Assembly: GCF_027887165.1 (NCBI RefSeq)
Contig: NC_077235.1
Span: 17,321,383 to 17,385,382 of the forward strand
DNA length: 64,000 bases
From: Monodelphis domestica
Taxonomy: Eukaryota > Chordata > Mammalia > Didelphimorphia > Didelphidae
Reading direction: 5' to 3'
Positions 1-12,734 of this stretch are shown piece by piece (position 1 is the first letter of the stretch; every line of letters starts with the position of its first letter). The position numbers and the translations under genes were made by a program. Below the pieces are notes generated by a model. It did no database searches and had not been told where the DNA came from. It saw nothing but the letters and a program-made list of their open reading frames with translations.

Positions 1-815
1 TGATTATAAGAGGTTTAGACCACTTTTTCATGTGCTTATTGATAGTTTTGATTTCTTTAACTGAAAATTGCCTATTCATGTCCCTTACGCATTTATCAAA
101 TGGAAAATGGCTTGATTTTATGTACAATTGATTTAGTTCTTTATAAATTTGTCAAAGATTTTTGTTAAGAAGATTGTTTCCCAATTTGTTGCTTCCCTTC
201 TAATTTTGGTTGCATTGATTTTGTTTGTATAAAACCTTTTTAATTTGATGCAATCAAAATTATTGATTTTACATTGTGATTTTTTCCTAGCTCTTGCTTG
301 ATTTTAAAATCTTTCCTTTTCCAAAGATCTGACATGTATACTATTCCGTGTTGACCTAATTTACTTGTCGTTTCCTTCTTTATATTCAAGTCATTCACCC
401 ATTCTGAGTTTATCTTGATATAGGGTGTGAGATGTTGGTCCAAACCTAATCTCTCCCAATTTGCCCAGTAGTTTTTATCAAAAAGTGGATTTTGGTCCCA
501 AAAGTTTGGGCTTATTGTAGACTGTCTTGCTGAGGTCATTTACCTCTAATGTATTCCACTGATCCTCCTTTCTGTCTCTTAGGCAGTACCAAATTGTTTT
601 GATGACCACTGCTATATAATATAGTTTGAGATCTGGGACTGTAAGGCCACTTTACTAAGCATTTTTTAATGATCTTTTGTTCTTCCAAATGAACCTAGTT
701 ATGGTTTTTTCTAATTCAGTAAAGAAGTTTTTGGTAGTTCAATGGGTATGGCACTAAGTAAGTAAATCCATTTGGGTAGGATTGCCATTTTTATTATGTT
801 AGCTCATCCTACCCA
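1..815 (-). mobile_element. L1 LINE fragment, ORF2 C-terminal part, antisense
   Basis: Read on the minus strand this matches the C-terminal part of L1 ORF2 and the start of the 3' region. The minus-strand frame at 240-539 contains the L1-type stretches PNFWDQNPLFDK and INSEWVNDLNIK, which recur in the sense L1 near 46.0-46.2 kb. The frame is open for only 99 residues and the flanking L1 sequence has stops, so it is a dead copy. The left end runs off the window. Confidence 0.9.
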
Positions 816-895
816 TGAGTTTTGACTTCTTTATGTGAAAACTGTCTATTCATGTACTTTGACCATCTGTCAATTGGGGCTTTGAATTTCTTATT
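816..895 (-). mobile_element. Second short L1 fragment, antisense
   Basis: This stretch repeats the same L1 region seen at about 60-130 (the part just after the ORF2 frame that reads 'attgataaatggtcaaagg' in consensus L1). It must therefore come from a separate L1 copy or a duplication next to the first fragment. Confidence 0.6.
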
Positions 896-2360
896 TTAGT
901 TCAGTTCTAAATCTGAATCACTAGCCTAGCTTGAGTCTGGCCTTGCTCAGAATCTAGAACTATAAATTTGGGTATACCTTTCAGGGGGCCACATTAAAAG
1001 GGCCTAGGTTATATACTTGGTGGGGTTCTAGTAGGCCCACTGTATCTAAAAACGTAACATCTACAGGTAAGCATGGCACCTAGGGAGCTGGCATATGGGA
1101 CTTCCATCATAGATAGTGTCACCAGTAGATATAAATTTTATAATGTTGAACCTCTGCCCTTCCTTCTGTCCATCCTCTATCTCTTTCTACCTAAGATATA
1201 GATCAATTGAAAGTATAGATGAAAACTAGCCAGTCTAGTCACTTTAACAAGATAGAAATAACCAGTGTTTAACAGTACAGACAGACATAGCTTCTTCCTG
1301 TAGGCAAGAGGAGAAGAATTGAAAGTTATGGAAGCAGTTTTAGATCTGAAGTGGTCTTGATGACAACATGCTTTATTTCCTTATAGTAGATGCAGCCTAA
1401 TAGAAACTATACTGGAACAATAGCATTTTAGAGGTAAGATCCATGGGAAAAGATGGACAGAGAAACACTCAGAACACCTTGCAAAGTTAGAGCTGAGTAC
1501 ACACAATGTTACCAAATAGAGCCTTTGGGGGATAGGATGTTTGTATGGGGTGCCTCCAAAGTCTGACTTGCGTAAAATTGCACACAAACTTTTAAGGTAA
1601 TCCTCCACTTAGTAATAAGACAAAACATGGAATTGTGGGGACTAGCTACTTGAAAAATGACGTGAATTAAAGTACATTCCTCAGCTAACATGACATGCAA
1701 TTGCTGGAATAGATATAGAGCCAGATGGGAAAGGTTTTGTCTTAATTTTTAACTACTCCTTGAGAGATGGATGATGAGAAGACAGTTAATTATTTATCTT
1801 ACCTCTGGGGTTCTGAGGTGCTTGAACTCTTTAGATCTACCTCTGTTTATGCTGGATTTTTTATTAGCCCCTGGAAAACGATGATGATATTTACCGGGGG
1901 AGAAAACCATTATGATGTGAATATCTTAATGGTCTCCATATGGTACAGAAAGAAGTATAACACATGAAATATGAATGAATTATACTTTTAGAGTCAGGGA
2001 GAATATATCATTTGGCCGTGATGGTTTTGATCCAGTTAACCCTTCTTTTGCTTTTATTTTTAATCTTCTTGGTAATAGTTAATGTACCCAAAGTGGTTGA
2101 ACTATTGTTTGTCCCGTCTTTCATAACTTTTAAAGTAGCAGATTGTAGTCGAAAAGAGATGAACTCTAGCAAGAAATAACCCAAGCCTGGTCAATGATGA
2201 GTTATTTTTAAATGACTTCATGAGCTTTGGTTTGGTCTACTGTTCTGGTGCTTGGCAGAAAGTGCTTGATAAATGCTCACCCATTTCTTTGTTGATGTAA
2301 TATCCTTTTGGGTTTTGGTGATGATCCATTTACTTTCCATTTATTCTATTCATAATTTCT
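896..2360. other. Unassigned intergenic stretch
   Basis: No coding region, RNA gene or recognisable repeat seen. The short open frames here have no family resemblance and no codon bias I can see. Confidence 0.5.
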
Positions 2361-2364
2361 GAGG

Positions 2365-2500
2365 ATTATTGTCATAAAAGTAGAACCTCAGAGCCCATGT
2401 AGGCCAACTCTGAGGTGAAAGGATTTGCCCGAGGTCACACAGATAAGTTTCAGAAATAGGATGTGAACTGAGATCTCCAGACTCCTCTGTCCTACATTCA
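2365..2500 (+). mobile_element. MIR core-SINE fragment
   Basis: Contains the MIR core and tail logic 'ggatttgcccgaggtcacac' followed by a diverged '...gaactgagatctccagactcc'. This is the usual order of the MIR 3' half. Old and fragmentary. Confidence 0.65.
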
Positions 2501-2614
2501 GCAAACATTAAGTGCCTAATATGGCCTTTGTATTTTTGTGATTTAATTGGACTTGTCCCAAGTGAGGCTGAGGGCAGAGAAGGGATGAACATGCGAATAT
2601 TTAATTCATGTCAG

Positions 2615-3060
2615 TTCAATTCAAACAGCATATAATAGGGACCATGTATGTGCAAAGCAGTTACACAGTGTGATTATAAAACCAAAACTCTGCCTTCAGG
2701 GAGCTTACATTCAATTGGAAAAATACAACATAGACTGAGATAAAGAAATAAAAAGTATATGCAGTAGGACCTTCACAATCATGGGGTATATGTTCTAAGA
2801 CCTACTGCAGATGCCTGAAATCTTAGCTAAGAGAGCCCTCCTATATATGTAGGAACATCAGAAGGAGGAGGAAACTGGGAGAACAAGAGAAGCCTTATGT
2901 AGGAAGAGGTTGGCCTTGAAAAGGGCCTAGAAAGCCTTAGGATCCTTAGATGAGAAAGGGAAGTAGGTATACATTTCTGGTATGGGGGACATGTTTGAGA
3001 TGGGAGATGAGATGTTTTAAATAGGGAACAGCTTCTATTCATTCCAATAGTATCAGAGCT
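2615..3060 (-). mobile_element. L2 LINE 3' fragment, antisense
   Basis: The phrase 'tctgccttcagggagcttac' is the reverse of the L2 3'-end wording around 'gtaagctccttgagggcagg'. Downstream purine-rich text fits antisense L2 ORF2 end. Diverged, no open frame of note. Confidence 0.6.
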
Positions 3061-3984
3061 GTGAATGGCTGCTGTACTTCTTTCTTATATTATCTTGTTT
3101 CCCACTCTAGTGTATTTTCTAGAAGACCACACATTCTCATTTTTCATGTTCCCCATTCATTTTCAAAAGTGATAGGGAATGACCCTGAATAGACATTGCC
3201 AAGTTGAATACACCATCATTTCACATTCATATTTGTTCCTTAAAGATCTACCTTAAAAGTGAACTAGATGGCTGGAAGGATTTTGTCTTCCTTGCCATGT
3301 ACTTATTACCCTTAAAAGCTTAAACTATCTTTTGGATGGGTGAGGCTTCTTTATTGATTAAATGTCAATGATGTACCACTGGTAGTTCAGATAGAATATT
3401 TCTGCTAGTTTAAGTACTTTTTGAAGGCTAAAAAGTAAAGTACCACATACAACAGGGCAAAGAGCTCAAGTGAATGCCATCTAAGAACTCCAGATAGTGT
3501 CCTGGCTTTGGTTTGCAGACTCTAAGACAAGATTTGTGTAACAGGGTGACAAGAGATTCACTGTCAACGTTTTGTAATTTGTCACTTTGTGCTTTTACTT
3601 CTTTGCAGAAAAAGAGGAGCAAAGAGTTAAAATTGAAAATGTTCACTGATTTCCATAGCACAGTTCAAAACAGCAATTCTTTCAAGGGCATCCCAGTGAA
3701 TGCATTTTCCCTGAAAGAATAAATGATAGTTTCTCTGCTTCCTTGGTCTTTCGGGAAAAAAAATAACATAGATATTTAAAAATCTTTTTCCAAGAAATAG
3801 TAGGGACATCCAAGCCAAAGCCTTCATTTTACAGATGAACACACAAAAACACATTTGTGCTCTTTGCATTCTATGAAGCTGCATATCTTAGATTGTGTGG
3901 TGATGGCCAGGGAATTAAACTGGCTAAGGGATGCTTGAGGTATAAGGAAACAATACTGAATATAGAGCATTGCTTATAGACCAA
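3061..3984. other. Unassigned intergenic stretch
   Basis: No convincing gene or repeat. Overlapping short frames on both strands near 3.4-3.9 kb look like chance. Confidence 0.5.
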
Positions 3985-5990
3985 TGAACTAATCACCTGG
4001 CATTTGTCAGTGCCCTACTACGTGCCGTGTGCTATGCTGGGAGCTGGGGATGCAAAGTCAAAAATGAAACAGTCCCTGCCCTAAGGGAGCTTTCCATAGA
4101 GGGGGAGACAGTAGGTCCATAAATAAGTATGTACTACATATCTTTAAAAATGGCAGCTGCAAGGGATCAAGAAATGACATGTGCTGTGGCATTCAAGCAG
4201 AAGTGAAAGCAACAAATCTTCTCAGAGGCAGTAAGGAGGGAGCTCACTTTGGTTATGGGGCCAGCCCATTCAAAGGCACAGAGTTTGGGAGACGAGCTCT
4301 GGCATGTGGAGAACAAGAGTGATGGGGTGGCTGGACCAGAGATGCTATGGAGGGGAATCACCATTTAAAAAATCATGGCAATAGAGGAAAGGGTCATACA
4401 GAAGTTTATATTGGATCCTAGAGGAAGACTTGCATTTTAGGACAAGAGCTTTGGATTGAAAAGAGGGATAGGGAGACTAATTTTAGGAGGTTTTTGCAGG
4501 AGTCTAGGCAAGAGGGGACAAGAGTTCAAATTTAGTGGCAACTGTATCAGTAGAGAGAAGGGATGAGAGAGAAGAAGTTGTGAGTGATGCTGTGGTGATG
4601 AGAAGGAAGATTTGGTAGCTGCTTGGCTATCTGGGTTTATTCGGAATGCGGAATTTTAGAGTAACTCAAAGGCTTCAAGCTGCTCTGGTTAGAAGGATAA
4701 TTGTTTCCTCGGTAGAAATAGAATGGGCTTATGGTGGGGGGTGAGAAAGGAGGGGAGATGATGAGTACATTTTGTGCATGTTGTGTCTGAGATGTCAATA
4801 TGACATCCAGTTTGAAATACATGATAAGAAGTAAGTAGGAAATGCATGACTAAAACTCAGAAGAAAAAATAGGACTTGATATCAGATCTGGGAGTCTTCC
4901 TCATAGAGATAGTTGAACCCATGGGAGTGGATGAGATCACCAAGTGAGAAAATATAGAAAGGAGGCCTGGGGGAATATCTACACTTCAGGGGATATGATG
5001 TGGATGCAGAAGAAGACAAAGAGATTGAGGAATGTGGGTAGATAGGTCGGAGGACAGTCTCACAAAACCCCAGGGAGGAGAAACTGTCTAGAAGTAGGTA
5101 ATTGAAAGTATCAAATGCCACGAAGAGGTCAAGAAAGATGAGGATGGAGAGAAGACCATTAGATTTGTCAACTAAGAGATCATTGGTAACTCTGGTGAGA
5201 GCAGTTTAGGTTAAGCATGAGGCTGGAAGCCATATTGCAAGAGTAAGAATTAGCACCGAAAAATAAGGGGCAAAGAAGTGGAGGGAATGGTTACACAGAT
5301 TTTTCTACCAGTTTAGCTGCAAAAAGAAGAAGGCATACAAGAATTGTGGGGATGGTAGGGTCTACTAAAATTTTTTTTTCACAGGATGAGGGAGACATGA
5401 GGGTGTTTGTAGGCATTAGCAAAGGAGCTGACAGACAGGGAGAGAAGGAAAAGCACAAAGAGAGGGGAGGGCTGAATAAAGGGCTATTCTGCTGGAAAAA
5501 ACCCAGGGAATGTGATGTAAGAGGGTTGGCCTTGGTCAGGAGAAGGAATATCTCTTCATCAGAGACTAATGTGAAGGAAGAGATAGTGGGAGGGGGTTGC
5601 TTTCTAAGGGAAATGAGATGTGGAGAGAAGAAGAAGCTCACCAGCATATGATCAATATTTTCCCAGCTATGTATTACCCAAAGTCTTCATTTGAGAGGGA
5701 GAAGTAGCTAGTGTGAAAATCCTGAAAGAAGAGAACTTTTGCAACAGCCCCTCTAGGGAATGGAATGGAGAATTCATTAAGGAGTTAAGATATTTTCTCT
5801 CAGAATTGAGACGCTAGCTGAGATTAGATAACAGATTTTTACTGAATTCAGTTGCCTTCCCTGTGTGACTTCCCCTAATTCTTTTCAGATCCACTGGAGT
5901 AGCAGAGTTGAATGGTGGTGGCAACTTTAGGAAGAGATAGAAAAAATGAGAGAAGGAAAGGCACTGATGCCCTGGTGAACTGATGAAGGG
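3985..5990 (-). mobile_element. Long L2 LINE copy, antisense
   Basis: About 2 kb of L2 on the minus strand. The 3' end is recognisable as 'gctatgctgggagctgggga' and 'cagtccctgccctaagggag' (reverse of the L2 tail). The minus frame at 4882-5121 includes AFDTFNYLLLDSFSSLGF, a diverged form of the L2/CR1 reverse-transcriptase block usually FDTVDHxLLLxxLSSLGF, and GDLIHSHGFNYLYEEDSQI, corresponding to the block ending YADDTQI. Frames are broken in many places, as expected for an ancient L2. Confidence 0.85.
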
Positions 5991-7084
5991 ATTTCAGTCA
6001 CTCTGTGAGAATTGCCTTCCATTCCTTCTCTAACCTTTGTTTGCTGTATCTAAGTCTTGGTAGGTCGCAGTAACTTGAGTAAGCTGGAAAAGAGAGAGCA
6101 AGGAAAGGAGAAAAAGAAAATACAGTATCCTGACGTTTTGGCAGCTAGTCTACTTGCACCTTGAAGCAGATTGTCTTCCTGAAACGTGTTTAGAGCAATA
6201 GTCCAGATGTGACCTGATGAGAGTACCATGTTAACTATCACCTCTTCTGCTAATGAAGCCTATGGCTGGCTTGTTATTGTTGGTATTATTATTTGGCTTT
6301 CATGTGATACAGGTTCGTATTGAGGTTATTGCTACTGCTTGGAATCTTCCACTAACTTCCCTCCCCACCCCCACCCCCGCCGCAAATGATATCTGATAAT
6401 GGAGTCAGTTGCGTAAGCAAAACTCTGAGAAATGGTCTTCCATTCCTTCCATGAAATTGGCCCTATAGGAAATGTGACAATTTTTAAAGGATTGTTTGTC
6501 TGACAATTGGACTTAGGCGAGAAGAATAAAGGAGACAAAGATTCTCACGTTTTCATGTCTAGTCCATTTGGTATCCTAGTCTCCCTCCTTGAGATGCTCT
6601 GTTGCTTGTTAACATACTCCCTAAAATTTAAAATTCCACCTATTGCTAGGAAGAAAAGGGGAGTCAGGATTCAGAAAAAGGGGTTACCATCCAAAAAGTA
6701 CTATAGGCATCTTGTGTCATTCTCATGTGTGTTAAGAGGGATTGTCCCACCATGAGAGGACCAAGTGAGTGGTCAAAAGCCTTTGGGAGAGCTTCTATTT
6801 TGAAGTGCTCAAGCCTTCGCTCCTCTCTTAACTCTTTGGACTTCACTGCCATGCCTCAGTTGCTTTCTCAGCTGAGACGATTTTTCTACGCCTGTTGTCA
6901 AACTCCTCCTATTGGTGAGTTCTTCTAGAAGCCTTCATTTTGAGGAAGTGATCAAACCAACTGTGCTCACTTCTTCATTTCTCTCCTGACTGTACTCCCA
7001 ACTCAGAAGAAGTCTTTACCTCCACTTGGGTACTTTTATTGCCCCACTGGCCTCACACCTAGCCCCTTTAGCACCCTTTTCTGG
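5991..7084. other. Unassigned intergenic stretch
   Basis: Nothing recognised apart from a short C-rich run near 6360-6385. Small frames at 6.5-6.9 kb lack family resemblance. Confidence 0.5.
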
Positions 7085-7205
7085 ATTATCCTCCTTCATT
7101 AGAAAAGGTAAGCTCCTTGAGGCCAAGGACTACATTTATTTTTGCTGTCCTTCATATTACTAGGGCCTGGCACATACTAAGCACTCAATAAATGCCTGTT
7201 GATTT
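7085..7205 (+). mobile_element. L2 LINE 3' end
   Basis: Shows the typical L2 tail order: 'gtaagctccttgaggccaag', then 'gcctggcacatactaagcac', then 'tcaataaatgcctgttga'. Confidence 0.85.
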
Positions 7206-7424
7206 CTAGGTTGGTGACATGGTAAAGGACTGGAGCTGGACAGTCCCTGCATGTGCCATAAGGGAAGGATACCTACCACTTAGCCCCTCAGGAAAGCTGA
7301 GTTATAGTGTAAAGAGATGGCTCGCTGTTCCCGTGACTTAGCTGAAAGATGGGGGAGAATGAATCATCTTCCATACATCTCTGAAAGTGTCTTACACTCA
7401 GTATTACCAGTAAACTATAGGCTA

Positions 7425-7690
7425 AGCAGCTGAACAGCAGTTTGTAGAAAAATTCTGGAACAATTTCATAAAGGAGTGATTTGTGAATGTTTGGAAGAGG
7501 AGGTATTGACCTTTGATAGCTCCATTAGCAGTAGGTCATGGCAAACTGACCTTTTTGTTAGGTTTTAGTCTCCAAGTAGAGGAATTCTGGGTTTCGGATC
7601 TAGATTTCAACGCAGCATTCCACAAACTCTCTTGTATGTTACTCTTGGTGAAATAGGGGAGGGCAGGACATTTTTATAGCACCTATTATG
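7425..7690 (+). mobile_element. CR1/L3-like LINE fragment
   Basis: Around 7590-7630 the plus strand can be read as a diverged LDFNAAFHKLS, resembling the CR1-clade reverse-transcriptase block YLDFSKAFDTVSH. The preceding 'ggtcatggcaaactgacctt' is also typical of that region. No intact frame. Boundaries are approximate. Confidence 0.5.
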
Positions 7691-7740
7691 TACCAGGCAC
7701 GTAGTGCTTTACAAATATCATCTCCTTTCATGATAAATAC
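7655..7740 (+). mobile_element. MIR-like core-SINE fragment
   Basis: Wording 'cctattatgtaccaggcacg' followed by 'gtgctttacaaatatcatct' is the MIR/Mon-type opening. Short and diverged. Confidence 0.55.
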
Positions 7741-8299
7741 TTCACGTCAGACTCCGATTAAACAATGTATACATAATTGCATCTGTGGAATATGGGATAT
7801 TTTAAGTTATTTGGCCTTCCTCGTTTTGTCTCTGGGGCATATCTAGTCTGGCCAGGGCTTCCGAAGGGAGCCCTTTAAAGAGAAATGGAACTACTAATTC
7901 CTTGTAATTTTGTGGTTTCAGACAGTTAGATTAGATAAATGGGGCCCCCACCTATCCATTAGTCAGGGCATCTTGAAAGCCACAAAATCAAATGCTTCCT
8001 TATATTGCCTGTGGTTATAGTACAATCATGATAGGCTGCTCAGAATTGCAATCTTCTAATAAATAAAATATAAGTATTTTAGGGAGCAGAACTGATCTCT
8101 GTATTTACTGAGTTAACCATTGTTTTGAAACAATTACTTACATAGTCCTTTGTCTTGATTGAGCCCCTGTTGTTTAGATGTTCGCATCTAACATTTAAAT
8201 AGCAATATGCCTTGATCAAAAAAGTCCCATGCCTGTTTACTGGTGCTTTAAGAGATCCAAAATATCATTGGTGTAGATATCTGTTCTACAAACAGAGAT

Positions 8300-8480
8300 T
8301 GCGTTGCAGTGGAGAGAGTGTTGGGTTTGGAATCATAGGATCTAGATTCTCTGCTAATTACTACCTCTGTAATATGTTTAATAACTTCTTTGGGCCTCAG
8401 TTTACACAACTGTAGAATAAAAGAATGGTACTGGATGACCTCAGAGGTGCCTTCCAGTCTAAATCCCAGGTCCTTTCTAA
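8300..8480 (+). mobile_element. MIR/THER-type SINE
   Basis: Reads in order: 'gggtttggaatcataggatc', 'ctttgggcctcagtttacac', 'ctggatgacctcagaggtgc', 'cttccagtctaaatc'. This is the standard order of a marsupial core-SINE with its 3' 'gacctctgaggtccc' tail. Confidence 0.7.
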
Positions 8481-8799
8481 TAATCCCTCTATCTTTCTTG
8501 GGTTTATGAAGCTAAAATTTCTTCATCTTGTGGCCAAATTTTTGGTGCTGAGCCTCTCCATCATACTCAGCTTGCTTGATTCTACGATTTGTTATCACAC
8601 CTGCACTTGAAGCTTGCCAGAGAACCCAGGGCCACCTCCACAACCTGAATACAAGGGAACTTTTGTGGCTGACTTTTTTAAAGCATGGGGGTCAAAGTAA
8701 TAGGGAAAACGCAAATTGAAAGGAAGTGATAAGTGAAAAAGTTAATTTTTTAACTTCCTTCCTCCTCTTCCCCACCACCACATTCCATCTGCAATTTCT

Positions 8800-9052
8800 A
8801 GGAATCCATTCCCTTCCACTCTTCAGAATTTATTTTCCTTCAAGGCCCAGCAGAAATGACACTTCCTATAGGAAGCCCTTCCCATCTCTACCCTCTAGCT
8901 GTTAAGTGCTTCTCTCCTCAAAAATTTCTTCTCTTTATCAAACTATATAGGTACATCTTTGCTTCTGAAAGAATGAGCAGGAATTGTTTTACTTTTATGC
9001 CCAATGTCACATTCCTCACACAGGGTAGACCTTTAATGCTTGTTGACTGATC
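8800..9052 (+). mobile_element. L2 LINE 3' end
   Basis: Begins with 'ccttcaaggcccagcagaaa' and 'tataggaagcccttcccatc' and ends with 'ctttaatgcttgttgactga', the L2 terminal series. Confidence 0.8.
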
Positions 9053-9479
9053 ATTATTATTGATTGATCCTATCTAGCAATATGCACACTACAAGAATGA
9101 ATGAGAAAAGAAGGCCTTATTTTTAGATTTCCAGTAATATTTAGATGAAAGTGGGATGCGTGGAATAGTATTGGGGGTCTAAATAGTTAAAAATTCCCTT
9201 TGCAAGGTGACAAAAAATGGGGATTAATGACAAATGTTATTTATGATTTGTTATATTGAAAGTACCCCTTTCAAAGAGTAGGAATTCCTAGTTTTTAATT
9301 CTTCTTATGGTCAAAATTTAATGTTAGGTTAAATGAACTGACAAGTTCTTGTGGCTGTTCCAGGATTCTTTAATGAGGTTTCTGTCACCACCCTATCCAA
9401 AGACCCATAGTAATTATAAAAATGCAGTGATATTAGTAACTTCTGGGGGATTAGTAGGTTTATCCGTTTGCTCATTATC

Positions 9480-10430
9480 ATTGGGGGAGAGTATGCTGTT
9501 GATGGAGCTATGAAATGATTCACTTCTCCTAGAGAGCAATTGGTGACTATGACCCCAGTCTCAAATCTGAATGTACCCTTTGACACAGTAAAACTACTGA
9601 GAGACCAAAGTTAAAAGGAGAGGACTCAGAGTAGCATTTGATTCATCAAAGTCCTAAAAACCAGTGTGGGGTCCACCAATTGGGTTGTTTAGCCATATGT
9701 GGATGGAATAAAATATTGTGCTATGAGATATTTTGAGGGGGCAGCTGGGTGGCTCAGTGGATTGAGAGCTAGGCCTAGAGATGGGAGGTTCTGGGTTCAA
9801 GTGTGGTCTTAGGCACTTCCTAGCTGTATGACCCTGGGCAAGTTATTTAACCCCATTGCCTAGCCCTTACTGCTCTTCTGCTTTAGAACCAATATGCAGT
9901 ATTGATTCTAAGATGGAAGGTGAGAGTTTTTAAAAAAATATTTTGAAAAGCGAGATTATGAGAAACCTTGAAAGAACATTATGAAGTGACAGAAAGAGAT
10001 ATAAGTAGAACCAAGAGAACATTTTATACAAAAGCTACATTACTGTAAAGACAAACTATTTTGAAAGATTTAAAAATTATTTTCAATATAGCAACTAATT
10101 GCTACTCCAGGGCAGATGCATTGTTCTTCATGCCTCTCAGCAGAGAGGCGGGTGGCTTAAGGTACACAATGTGACATATTTCCAAACATGGCCAATGTGT
10201 GAATTTATTTTGTGTGACTATATTTGTTACAAGAGAATATTTGTATGGGGGAAGGAGTTAGGAGGACAAGGGGAATGGAGAGTGATACTTTTAAAAAAGA
10301 AAGAACAGTATGTAAAGGAGAGTATAAGGAAGTTAAGAGAAGGCAAGAGATAAGCAGGGTAGTGTTGAAACTATTGTGTTAATTTTGACAATGGGGGAAA
10401 AAACAGACTATGTAGATTCAAGGTTTCATT
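9480..10430 (+). mobile_element. L1 LINE 3' fragment split by a SINE
   Basis: Left part has 'ttgatggagctatgaaatga' and 'gagagcaattggtgactatg', diverged forms of the L1 3' text seen intact at 46.7 kb. Right part has 'aagtagaaccaagagaacat' and the G/A-rich 3' untranslated stretch near 10.24-10.29 kb. A SINE sits in the middle with a target duplication. Confidence 0.75.
9737..9937 (+). mobile_element. Mar1/SINE1-like tRNA-derived SINE
   Basis: Starts 'gggcagctgggtggctcagt' and contains the B-box-like 'gggttcaagtgtgg' and 'ctgtatgaccctgggcaagt'. It is flanked by a perfect 9-base target duplication, atattttga, at 9728-9736 and 9938-9946. This shows a clean retrotransposition into the surrounding L1 fragment. 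Confidence 0.92.
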
Positions 10431-11136
10431 TGCAGGCCTCTTTTCTGTCAGTATAAGGAAATGCTTGTTGTCAATACTAACAAAAAGAGAAAAAAACATA
10501 AGGACTTCAAAGAATAAGAAGTACTGCTAAAAAACATCCCAGTGCCACAATTTCCCTTTAGGAGTCAAAAGAAAAAAAGACATATTATGGTTTTCTTTTT
10601 TAAAAAGTAAGAACGATTCCAAATGTGAAATTTAGGTCCAGATAGTGGCTTATGAAATGAATTACAACTCTTGAAATGTACAGACTTCATCTGCTTGTAG
10701 AGAATCTCTCTATATTATTTACCAACATAGGTCAACCAAAAGGAAATACCAGTGCTGCTTCATTGTCACATATTCCAAGCACACGTTTGTAGGTTGCATT
10801 ATTTCCATCTACGTAAGGAATCACTTACATATTTATGCAAATATACTCTGTAGAAGTTAACACATTAAATAAGCAGTCCAGATGAACATTTTATTGCATC
10901 AGTGTCATTAAAATAGCTGGCTGCAAATTGACAATTCCAACTACCTCTCTCTAATCATTTTCTTTCGAGATTATAAGGGTCAAATTTCTTTTCCCAATCA
11001 ACTAATACCTACAATTTATACACTAATACCCAAGAAAACAATGCTAATGGTTATATGGATTTTAAAATAAAGATAAGCATACAAACATCAATTGAGGGAA
11101 GAAGTAGCTTGTGTTACTGTGATCTGAAGCTTAGAG
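10431..11136. other. Unassigned AT-rich stretch
   Basis: No gene or repeat family recognised. Confidence 0.45.
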
Positions 11137-11338
11137 CAGTGATGGAAAACTTTTTAGAGACTGAGTTGCAACCAACCCTCATACTATATTTGAGCCCCCC
11201 GCTTTACCCCAGACAGGGGAGGAGGAAGCACTTCCATTGTGCTTCTAGGCACAATAATAGAGAAATATCCTCAAGTGCACATGGAGAGTTGGAGGGGAGC
11301 AGGCCCCTCTGGAACATGTGCCATAGGTTAGCCCATAT
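11137..11338 (+). mobile_element. hAT DNA transposon, short OposCharlie-like copy
   Basis: Opens with 'cagtgatggaaaactttttag' type terminal sequence and closes with 'gtgccataggttagccc', a diverged inverse of the opening. The same family is seen at 60.66-61.15 kb in the same orientation with better-kept ends. No transposase; non-autonomous. Confidence 0.75.
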
Positions 11339-11661
11339 GGGCTTATATAGCTTCCTCCTCCTGCATGGAGGAAGTCTGATTTCTCAATTCCAGTTCTGAA
11401 TGCCTGCCCATTTTGAGTTGATTTGATTTTCAGCCTAATCAGAGACTCTGAAATAAATGAACCCCAGAATGTTAGTAAATAAAATATGGCTTTTATCTTT
11501 GTCCTCTCAAGTGCCTCCCCCAGTGTCTTGACATTCAGATCCTTATGTTGTGTATATATAAAAATATAGATCAATGAGTGTCTAAAAGTCTAGAACACTG
11601 ATAAAAGGATAGTTTGTAAACACCTAGGCAAGAATTGTGCTAAAAATAAATTGGGTTAAAT

Positions 11662-11850
11662 CAGAGATGTCAAACACACGTGTGGGCTACACCAGGTTAA
11701 AATGTCATTGAGGAATATTTAACAAAATAAAAATAAAAGTCCAACAAAACATAGTTTTGAAATATGCAATGTTATCTAAGTCAACCTATGCCTGCATGGA
11801 TTGTTATGGACAGACTAGTTCCTTGTCTCTATTTAAGTTTGACTCCCCTG
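11662..11850 (+). mobile_element. Short hAT-type DNA transposon
   Basis: Opening 'cagagatgtcaaacac' and closing 'gtttgactcccctg' are near-perfect terminal inverted repeats, typical of a Charlie-like hAT element. The internal 160 bases have no coding capacity. No clear 8-base target duplication survives (ggttaaat against gagtagac). Confidence 0.75.
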
Positions 11851-11924
11851 GAGTAGACTACTCTAATTACTTTTTCCCCTTTTGACAGGATTATTAGGTA
11901 GATTGAGAGATGAATGAAATGGAA

Positions 11925-12200
11925 TAGAAAAGCATATATTAAGTATTTTCTATGTGCTAGGCACTGAGCTAAGCCCCAGATACAAACAAGTAAGGAAGAA
12001 AGCCACTGTCCCAAGGAGCTTACATTGCATTATGGGAAAAAAACACACATAGGGGAGTGAGTGTTGGTCAGGAAGGAATGTTTAGGTTCTGTTGATTTTC
12101 TTACTAAGAGATAGAATAAGAAAGGAGGCAGGGTACAAATCCAGATTGGTATGAAAACAGAGGTCCAACGTAGTAGCCCAAGAACATAGGGTAGGAATTT
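11925..12200 (-). mobile_element. L2 LINE 3' end, antisense
   Basis: Contains 'tctatgtgctaggcactgag' and 'gtcccaaggagcttacattg', reversed L2 tail text. Confidence 0.75.
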
Positions 12201-12249
12201 CGACTGCTAGGGCTGTCCATAGGGGCTGGAACACTGGAGTACAGTATTA

Positions 12250-12690
12250 ACCAAAAGCTCTCATTACTCCCCTTTCTCCTCTTAAGTCACTCAGACATCT
12301 TCCTTTACCATTTCTTCCCCCTTCACTCATACAAAGAGGTGGCCATTCTCCTTGCCAAAGGAGATATATCAGATACCCCTCAGATATCTTTAATTTCCCT
12401 CCATCCTCTCTAGCAGAAAGCCTCCAATAACATCCCTTCTGTTTCTATAATATTTCCTATATACTAACTCCTTTCTTGATGCCTAGAAAGATGCCTATGT
12501 CTCCCCCATCTTTGAAAAACACCCATTTAAGCCAATCATCCCTGGTAGCTATGGTACTTTTGATATATTTCTCCTCTCATCAGCTAAACTCTGAGAAAAT
12601 GATTTCTAATAGGTTCCTCTGCTTCCTCTCTTCTAAGCTTTTTGCAACTTGGCTTCATACTTCATTATTCAACTGAAATTGCTCTTTTAC
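12250..12690 (+). mobile_element. L2 LINE ORF2 fragment, sense
   Basis: The frame at 12476-12676 and its surroundings follow the L2 text just before the reverse transcriptase: '...cctatgtctcccccatcttt', 'tcatccctggtagctatggt', 'gcaacttggcttcatacttc', 'caactgaaattgctctttta'. The same L2 region occurs at 50.58-50.80 kb. Confidence 0.7.
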
Positions 12691-12734
12691 TATTGGAGAT
12701 TTGTATTGTATTTTCTGGTGGTTGTTTGTAGAGG

